From Porphyra umbilicalis (Eukaryota > Rhodophyta > Bangiophyceae > Bangiales > Bangiaceae), in NCBI GenBank assembly GCA_002049455.2, contig KV918919.1, forward strand, positions 62,001 through 126,000: 64,000 nt of DNA, given 5' to 3'. A model generated the notes under the pieces. That model did no database searches. It was given only the letters and a program-made list of their open reading frames with translations, and was not told the DNA's origin. A program made the position numbers and the translations under genes. Each line of letters opens with the position of its first letter. Position 1 is the stretch's first letter. Below are positions 58,302 to 64,000 of the stretch, in pieces.

Positions 58302-59516
58302 TCCCAGCATGATGCTTTGGGGCGATTTTTTTAATTACCTCAGGCGGGCCTCGGTTTGATTTCCGCGTTGTTTGAGTGTCTTGGTGGAATTGAGACGTGT
58401 TTCAGAAAACACCTTCTAAATGTGTCCTGTAGGAATCTCCAGAGGTCTCACTCGTTCGTTGCTTCCAAGGGGCGGGCCGGTGGTGTGCGTCGCGCGCCGT
58501 CCGGACGCGAACACACGGCGGTAGGCGTGGCGTGCCGGATGCGCTGCGGCGGCGGTGCGTGGGGCAGCACCGCCTCGGAGTACAGTCGTGAGGGAAGCTG
58601 TGCCGGGGGCCCCCGCCGTGTGGGTGCGCTCTGCCAGCGCCTCCACGCCGCGCGGGGGTGTGCCCCCCGGCGGCGCCCGCGCGCTCGGCGCGCCCGCGCC
58701 ACCGACGGCCGGTCGCTGGCCGCCGCTGCGACCGCTGCCGGCCGGGGTGGGCGGCAGCGACGCGGCCGCCGTCGGCCACACCCGCCGCCGGGGCTGGCGG
58801 CGGCGGCGGACGCGCGGCGCTCGCCCCCCGGCGGCGGCGGCGCCAATGGCGGGGCGGCGCGCGGCGCCGCGGCCAGCGGTCACTGGGAGGGGAGGGCGGG
58901 GGGGGGGGGGGGGGGGGGGGCGCTCCCCCGCCCGTACCCGTGGCGGCAGGCGCGCGCCTGCCCGTCGTGGCGGCGCGTCGGCTGCCACGGGCGCACGGGC
59001 GACGGCGCGGGCGGCCGGCCGCCGGGGGCGGGCGCCGCCGCCGCCGTCGCCGGTGGGTGGCCACTGGTCGGCGACGGCGCGGCGGGGCGTGCCGCTGCCG
59101 CCGCCGCCGCCGACGCAGCGGGCAGCGTGCTCCCCCCGTGTGTCACTGGGCGGTCACGGCCGCGCCACGGGGGGGGGGGCGGGGTCGGGCACGCACGCCG
59201 CACCTGCGGCCACGTGCGCGGCGGTGGCGCCGCGCGCGTCGTCTGGTGGCGCCCCGCGCGGCGGCCGCTCGCCCTCGGGCGCCGCGTCACCGTCTGTGGC
59301 GGCGGTGCTATCCGTACCTCCTAGTCCCCCACCCCTCAATCCCCCCCCCCCCCCCCCCCCCCCCGCACCACGAGTGGCGACGCAAGGGCGTCGGTGCGTC
59401 GGTGCCGCCGCCGCCGCTGCCACCGTCACCGCCCTTGTCGCGGCCGCCGGCACCGCCGCACGGCGGCGGCGGCGGTGCGAGGCACGGCACCAGACGCGTC
59501 GGGTGGCGGGTGTGGC
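58302..59516. other. GC-rich region without supported gene
   Basis: Frames are open on both strands through 58450-59660 because of extreme GC content and Ala/Arg/Pro-coding triplets. No domain or start is convincing. G-runs occur at 58900-58920 and C-runs at 59341-59365. Confidence 0.4.
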
Positions 59517-59699
59517 TGGGATGACCTCGGCATTGGTGGACCACGTGGAGACGCAGTCTCGTTCATGCGCAATTGTTGAGCGCCGGGCAGCACCTCGGGG
59601 GAGGTCCGGGGCCACGGGCGGTCTCCGCGGAGGACCGCGACGAGCGATGGGCCAATGACTGGACAACGAACATCAGTCATGCCTCGCTCGGACCGCCGC

Positions 59700-59733
59700 G
59701 GTGAGTGATGGCAGCGCGCTGCCATCACTCACC
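59700..59733. repeat. Perfect 34-bp palindrome upstream of esterase copy 2
   Basis: Arms GGTGAGTGATGGCAGCG and its exact inverse. Copy 1 has only the first arm, so the second arose after the duplication. Confidence 0.95.
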
Positions 59734-59810
59734 GCAGCTGCCCAGTGGCGCACTGCAACAGCACTGATCAATGCCGGTCTCTCGAGCCACGAAATCTTGG
59801 CGCTGGACGG

Positions 59811-59820
59811 TGCATAAAGT
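59811..59820 (+). promoter_or_regulatory. TATA-like box, esterase copy 2
   Basis: GTGCATAAAG, 146 bases before the ATG, conserved in position in copy 1. Confidence 0.45.
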
Positions 59821-59958
59821 GGCGGCCTCGGCCGCGTGCCCTCAGCATCGCCTCGCCGCACGTCAGACCAAACCCCATCAGCCCGTTGCGAGCCGCCAAG
59901 CCCCCCCATCTCCGCAGCGAGCAACCTCCCCAGCGGCGGCCCTCATCGACGCCCGACC

Positions 59959-61047
59959 ATGTTGCCGAAAGTGTCCCTCCTGTTGCTGCTGGTCGCGGCC
60001 CTTATTGGCTGCGGCGCGTCCCCCGCCGCCGCCTTTGAGGAGCCCTACGTCTTCCCGCCGACGCGTCCCGAGCCCTACCCCATGGAGCGCCGCACCTACC
60101 GCTCCTTTGCCGAGCTGGCGGACCTCCTCGCCTCCAACGATACGCTTGTCGATCCGACGGGCGCGGTGCCCCCCGAGGACATCCCGCCGCCGACGCCCCT
60201 GACGTGTGGCCGCCGCCTCCCCGGCACCGCCCATCGGGTGCGGTGCGCGGCGGGCCCACCGCTCGGCGGGTACGTGCTCGAGCCGCCCCAACCGGCGACC
60301 GCGTCAATCGTCTTTCTCCACGGTTTCACAGACGCGCCGTGGTTTTACGCCACCTTTTTGCGCTCGGCCCTAACCGCGGCACCGGAACTCTTTGCGTCGG
60401 TGCGGGTGGCGGCGCCACTCGCACCCGTGTATCGCAACCAGTCGGTCTTCGGCGAGCGGCCCAGCGACTTCTTTGCGTGGTTTGACGCTGCCGCCTTCCT
60501 CAGCACCACCCTCGAACGCCTCACCGACGGCGCCGACGTGGCGACCGCCGAGGCGGCGCTGCGGGCCGACACGGCCGTTGATGATCGGCTCGGGCTCTTC
60601 CTGTCGACCCGCCGCGTGGAGGCGGTCATTGCGCGGGAGCGCGGCGCGCTGCGGACGGGCGGTGCACGCGGCGGCGGTCGAGTGCTCCTCGTCGGCCACA
60701 GTTTGGGAGCGGCCATGGCCACCCACATCGCCCTCGTCAGCCGCGCGCGCCTCGACGGCGTCATCCCGATGCAGGGCTTTGTGCCGGCCGCGCGCACGCT
60801 GTTGGCGTCCAAGGAGGCGTACAACTCGGGCGAACGGCGGTACGCCATGGAGCTGTTGGGGGGCGGTGCCGACAGGATCGTGCCGGCCCCAGTGGTCGAG
60901 GCAAGCGCCCGCATTGTGAAGGACCTGCTGCCGGCCGCCGCGCGCGTCAAGTACACGGTGCAAGCGGGGGTGTCGCACTCGAACTTCTTCTCGCCGGGGC
61001 CCGAAGTGAAGGCGGTGGTCGGCGTGCTGCGCCGCTTCCTCGAGTGA
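59959..61047 (+). CDS. Acyl-protein thioesterase/carboxylesterase-like hydrolase, copy 2 (secretory)
   Basis: 362 residues from ATG 59959. It begins with a typical signal peptide (MLPKVSLLLLLVAALIGCGA, cleavage probably near SPAAA-FEEP), so it should enter the secretory pathway. The catalytic set equals copy 1: SIVFLHGFTDAPWFY, AWFDAAAFL, Ser in LLVGHSLGAAMATHIAL, Asp in GGADRIVPAPVVEA, and His in GVSHSNFF. Differences from copy 1 are scattered substitutions and the altered N-terminus. The ATG context (CGACCATG) is shared with copy 1. In-frame codons upstream to 59836 fall in the conserved promoter and are excluded. The uninterrupted promoter makes this the better candidate for the ancestral, expressed copy. 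The substrate is unknown. Confidence 0.88.
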   Translation: MLPKVSLLLLLVAALIGCGASPAAAFEEPYVFPPTRPEPYPMERRTYRSFAELADLLASNDTLVDPTGAVPPEDIPPPTPLTCGRRLPGTAHRVRCAAGPPLGGYVLEPPQPATASIVFLHGFTDAPWFYATFLRSALTAAPELFASVRVAAPLAPVYRNQSVFGERPSDFFAWFDAAAFLSTTLERLTDGADVATAEAALRADTAVDDRLGLFLSTRRVEAVIARERGALRTGGARGGGRVLLVGHSLGAAMATHIALVSRARLDGVIPMQGFVPAARTLLASKEAYNSGERRYAMELLGGGADRIVPAPVVEASARIVKDLLPAAARVKYTVQAGVSHSNFFSPGPEVKAVVGVLRRFLE

Positions 61048-61169
61048 GCCCGCGGGGGGCAACGGCGGGGCGGCGCATCCTCGGACCGCACGCGCGTCGG
61101 GCAAAAGGAGTGGCAGGTACATGCTTCTCCCAACGGCAAGGAGGGGCGTGCGGGGATGTGGTACGCCGG

Positions 61170-61238
61170 AGCGCCGTGGGATTCGTAGGTAACCAGCCGA
61201 CACCGTATCGGCTTGTTGCCAACGAGTCCCACGGCGCT
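61170..61238. repeat. Hairpin downstream of esterase copy 2
   Basis: Same hairpin as at 43955-44023, 123 bases after the stop codon. Confidence 0.85.
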
Positions 61239-61400
61239 TGTCGGCCGCCCCAGTGACGGGGGTGGCCGACAAGCGGCGGGCAGCGCCACGGGGATGGCCT
61301 TGTGAACAAGCGATACGAGAAAAAAGTGGCGAGCCCGGTCGACTTTGGCGGGTTCCCCCGCTTTGCAGTCCCCGTTCTGCCGGTTTGCACACCAGTTGGG

Positions 61401-63366
61401 TGACGGCGCCGGTTGGCGGCGGTCGCCGCGCGCCCATCCACAATGGCGGCTTGCGCGCTGCGGCCGCCGGTTCGCGCGCCGCGGCACCCGCCGGCGCATG
61501 CCCGACACTCCAGTGCCCTTGCCGCAATGGTGGACCGTCGCGCAGGCGCACGGGCACTGCCACCTCTCGCTCGCCCGCGTGCGGCTCTCCACCGCCACGG
61601 CACCCCCTCCCAAATAAAAGAACCAGTGACCACCCCACCGCAGGCCTGCAAGGGGCACGCGCCGCGCACCGCCGCCCGTGCCCGATCCACGGTATAGCCT
61701 ACGGTACCTGCCCCGCGGGCGGCGTTGCGCGCGCGACGCGTCAGCGCGGGCGGGGGCGACCGCGACCGCCCGTTGGCGCCCCCTCGCCCCCGCGGCGCCG
61801 TGCGCCCGCTCTCCCGCGGCGGGCACCACGTCGGCCGGGCGGGAGTCCCCCTCCATTCCCCCCCGTCGTGGGGGAGCCGACGCCCCTGCGATCCGCCTCG
61901 TGGGCGTCGGCTCTCCCCCGCGCGCACGTGCACGGCGGGCCGACGAGATATACCGCACGTGGGGTGGGGGGGTGTGTATCTCGAAGGCTCGAGATGGAGG
62001 CGACCAGGCGCCGCCGCCGCGCGACGGCCGAGGCCCAAGGCCCGGCACGTGCGCGCGACTGGTTCTGGTCCCCCCCCGCGGCGACCGCACATTCCATTGC
62101 GTATCCGGTGGCGCGCCGACGGCGCCGGCGCAGGCGGCCGCGTGGCCGCCCGTGGCCCGCAATGGGCCACGACGGGGGGCCTCTGGTGGTCCGGATGCAG
62201 AGCACATCGTCTCCTTTTGATGAATCGCTCATCAAGGCACATCAAGCCCCATCGGCCATCGAGATGTGGTTTCGATGGGCGTTTTTGACCCCATCGAGAA
62301 GGCGCATCGACGACCATTCTCGATGGCAGTTGTGTGCTCGAGCGGCTTTTTGGATCGATGCGGATTGCTTAGCAGAGTCGAGGGCGCTGGCCGTTTCTCC
62401 CTCGTGAGCACACACTCGAGCACCCGGTCCACGCAACGCTATTGGGCCACCTCTTCCTACGAGACTCATGATCCGATACTGCCTGCCGCTTACTGTGATT
62501 GCACCCTATCCCACTATTGAGAACAACGAGTGTCTGTCAGCATCCGCTGCATGGACAGTAGCGTTTGTATGCTCGCTTCGGGGCGCTGTTAAGAGGCGCA
62601 CGCAGAGTTCTGAAAGGGTGCCCACTTTGGACATGTTTACGCCCAGCGCCCGCCATCCACCGGGCGCGATTTGGGCTCTAGTCCATGAGTTAGAATTGGC
62701 CAATAGCTGCCCTCGATCTGGTTAACTGCCATCCCAGAGCTCCGAAGAATCGAGCGTGGCAAAATAGCTCATTTGGAGAGGGGGGGGGCGGTCGTGCAGT
62801 TTGACCACGCCCTCGAAACACGCTGTCCTGGGTACCTCAAGGGATGAGTGATCGGATTCGTTCCAACGACTCTCCAAATGACGCCTTGTTCAATCGCAGT
62901 GAAATGGACACGGACGACTTTAGTTTGGGCCCATGGGTTAGAGTTCTGAGCCCCCGTAAAAGCGCCCGAAACAGTCCCCAGGGTGCTGTTCACCTCCTTA
63001 GATATTGGGTCGTGGCCGGTGCTGTTGAGACGATAATAGGGCGCTCATGCGCCCATCGCCCCCAAAGAAGGGGCTTAGATAACGACCCTAGTGGACAGCC
63101 AGCGTCAACGGACGCAACGTCTTCACGTCCCGCTACTACCTCCAGCATCCCTCTGCCGCCTCCGGCCCGACAACAAACACATGTCGGCGGAGTAGAGGCA
63201 AGGAGGGACTTCGACCAAACGGGAACACCGCGGCTAAGCCGGCGCTAAGTGCCATTTTCTGGGCGTCACTCCATGGCATCCGTTTTGTAGTGCCTGCTGC
63301 TCGGGGCAGACGGTGTTTCGCTAAGACAGAAGAAGAGGGTTGTTTGAGACAGATAACGCGTGGTAG
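61401..63366. other. Region without supported gene
   Basis: 61401-62200 is GC-rich with open frames on both strands but no recognisable protein. 62200-63366 is of lower GC, with short repeats of ATCGA and CATCGAG type and two related segments near 62680 and 62930 (GGGCTCTAGTCCATGAGTTA and GGGCCCATGGGTTAGAGTT). No RNA gene was found. Confidence 0.4.
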
Positions 63367-64000
63367 TCACTTCACTTCCCATGTTTGAAACGCATTCAAA
63401 AAGTACCGCATGGCAAGGCGCTTCTCCACAGAGGCATCCAGACCGGCGGGGATGGCGTCGTACCCCTCTCTCTCGGCGAGGTCGTTGAAGTCCGGCACGA
63501 CGTGTGCCAGCCGGATCACGGCGGTCATGGGTACAGCACGAAGTGTGGCCTCCGTGGCCCCTGCGCGCACGTGCCATTCGAGTCGGATGCAGCCGCGAGA
63601 GACCAGCGGGCAATCAGGGTTGTGAGGTAGGGGCTTGAAAAGACTGAGCAGCGCCCAGTCACCGTCGCCGCGGCGTACCATGGCGCGGACCTCCGCCAGG
63701 CGGGGGGAGGATGGAGCCGTTGGCGCACGAAAGAACACAGCGTCAAACCATGGGCATCCCCGGTAGTCAGGATCCGCCCGTACCATCTGCTTCGTCTCTG
63801 TCCCGCATTCGAACCGCGCATTGATGCGGTGGCGCTTGACGAGCCGAACATGGCTGCTGTCGGATATGCCCAACGCTGCAGCTGCATCAGATAGGCCCGG
63901 CCGCTTGGCCAGGTCGGACACCCGGATTCTTTCCAGATGGTACGCAGGAGTACGCCGCTCGGCTTCATCACGAGCAGGGGCAACACCTCCTCCCGCAGCC
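63367..64000 (-). CDS. C-terminal part of a transposon-like protein (partial)
   Basis: The frame is open from the right edge to a stop at 63367, about 210 residues. Readable segments are AYHLERIRVSDLAKRPGLSD, CGTETKQMVRADPDYRGCPW, FDAVFFRA, GDGDWALLSLFKPLP, CIRLEW, AVIRLAHVVPDFNDLAEREG and YFLNAFQTWE at the end. The layout (a PWFDAV segment, an aromatic-rich middle, then a VPDF segment and YFLN near the C-terminus) reminds me of the C-terminal region of KDZ or CACTA-type transposon proteins. That assignment is tentative. There is no start codon in the window, so the gene is cut by the edge. Confidence 0.45.
   Translation of the reverse strand, partial: AAGGGVAPARDEAERRTPAYHLERIRVSDLAKRPGLSDAAAALGISDSSHVRLVKRHRINARFECGTETKQMVRADPDYRGCPWFDAVFFRAPTAPSSPRLAEVRAMVRRGDGDWALLSLFKPLPHNPDCPLVSRGCIRLEWHVRAGATEATLRAVPMTAVIRLAHVVPDFNDLAEREGYDAIPAGLDASVEKRLAMRYFLNAFQTWEVK

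Larger units (their letters stand above)
59517..61400 (+). repeat. Inverted segmental duplication, copy 2 (intact, no transposon)
   Basis: Counterpart of 43740-45438 plus 56058-56175. The Harbinger 2 target lies here as an uninterrupted TCA within CAGTCATGCCTCGCTCGG near 59674-59691. Matching 3' flank continues past the esterase stop to about 61400. Confidence 0.9.

Noticed and set aside
58356-59666. Overlapping GC-rich frames before esterase copy 2
   Set aside because: Low-complexity Ala/Arg/Pro translations without domains. Part of the region belongs to the duplicated non-coding flank.

Overview
This window is nuclear DNA of a GC-rich, intron-poor eukaryote, most likely a red alga of the Porphyra/Pyropia (bangiophyte) type. 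The evidence is eukaryotic housekeeping genes (RFC4-type clamp loader subunit, METTL1/Trm8-type tRNA methyltransferase, cytosolic seryl-tRNA synthetase, an RNF5/RNF185-type RING ligase), GT-AG introns with a GTACGT donor, a probable plastid transit peptide beginning MAFV at the left edge, and a tRNA-Ala gene with an intron in the D-loop as well as in the anticodon loop, a style known from the red alga Cyanidioschyzon. The organism is inferred from content; no marker gene proves it.

Layout. 1-511: first exons of a probable plastid-targeted protein running off the left edge. 1911-5580 (-): large secreted protein (Pro/Thr/Ala stalk, PA14-like, IPT/TIG, sugar-dehydrogenase-like propeller, second IPT/TIG). 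5581-10770: gene-poor DNA with the tRNA-Ala gene (9045-9159) and a non-autonomous hAT element (9477-10310). 10771-29358: an 18.6-kb PIF/Harbinger element with a 20-bp inverted repeat and TTA target duplications. It carries a DDE transposase, a convergent trihelix/Myb-like gene with an upstream Cys motif, two further repeat-filled ORFs, and a nested hAT element (14454-16897). 30871-43224: the housekeeping island, RFC4 (-), a UBL-STI1-FKBP fusion (+), METTL1 (-), RNF5/185 (-), an RHD3/SEY1-like protein without a P-loop (+), and SerRS (-). 43740-61400: an inverted segmental duplication of an acyl-protein-thioesterase-like gene. A second Harbinger element (45439-56057, 10.6 kb, TGA duplications) has landed in the promoter side of copy 1, and copy 2 preserves the empty site. 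Small repeats lie between the copies. 63367-64000 (-): C-terminal part of a transposon-like protein cut by the right edge.

How the parts relate. The two Harbinger elements share one plan: transposase on + and trihelix/Myb gene on -, convergent, with a T-tract/palindrome/T-tract motif just after each stop codon. Both carry long in-frame minisatellites (99, 204 and 216 bp units, all multiples of three) dense in GCGGCCGC. Several housekeeping ORFs are broken only inside runs of nine or more G or C. This looks like homopolymer length error in the sequence rather than decay, so those CDS are reported across the break.
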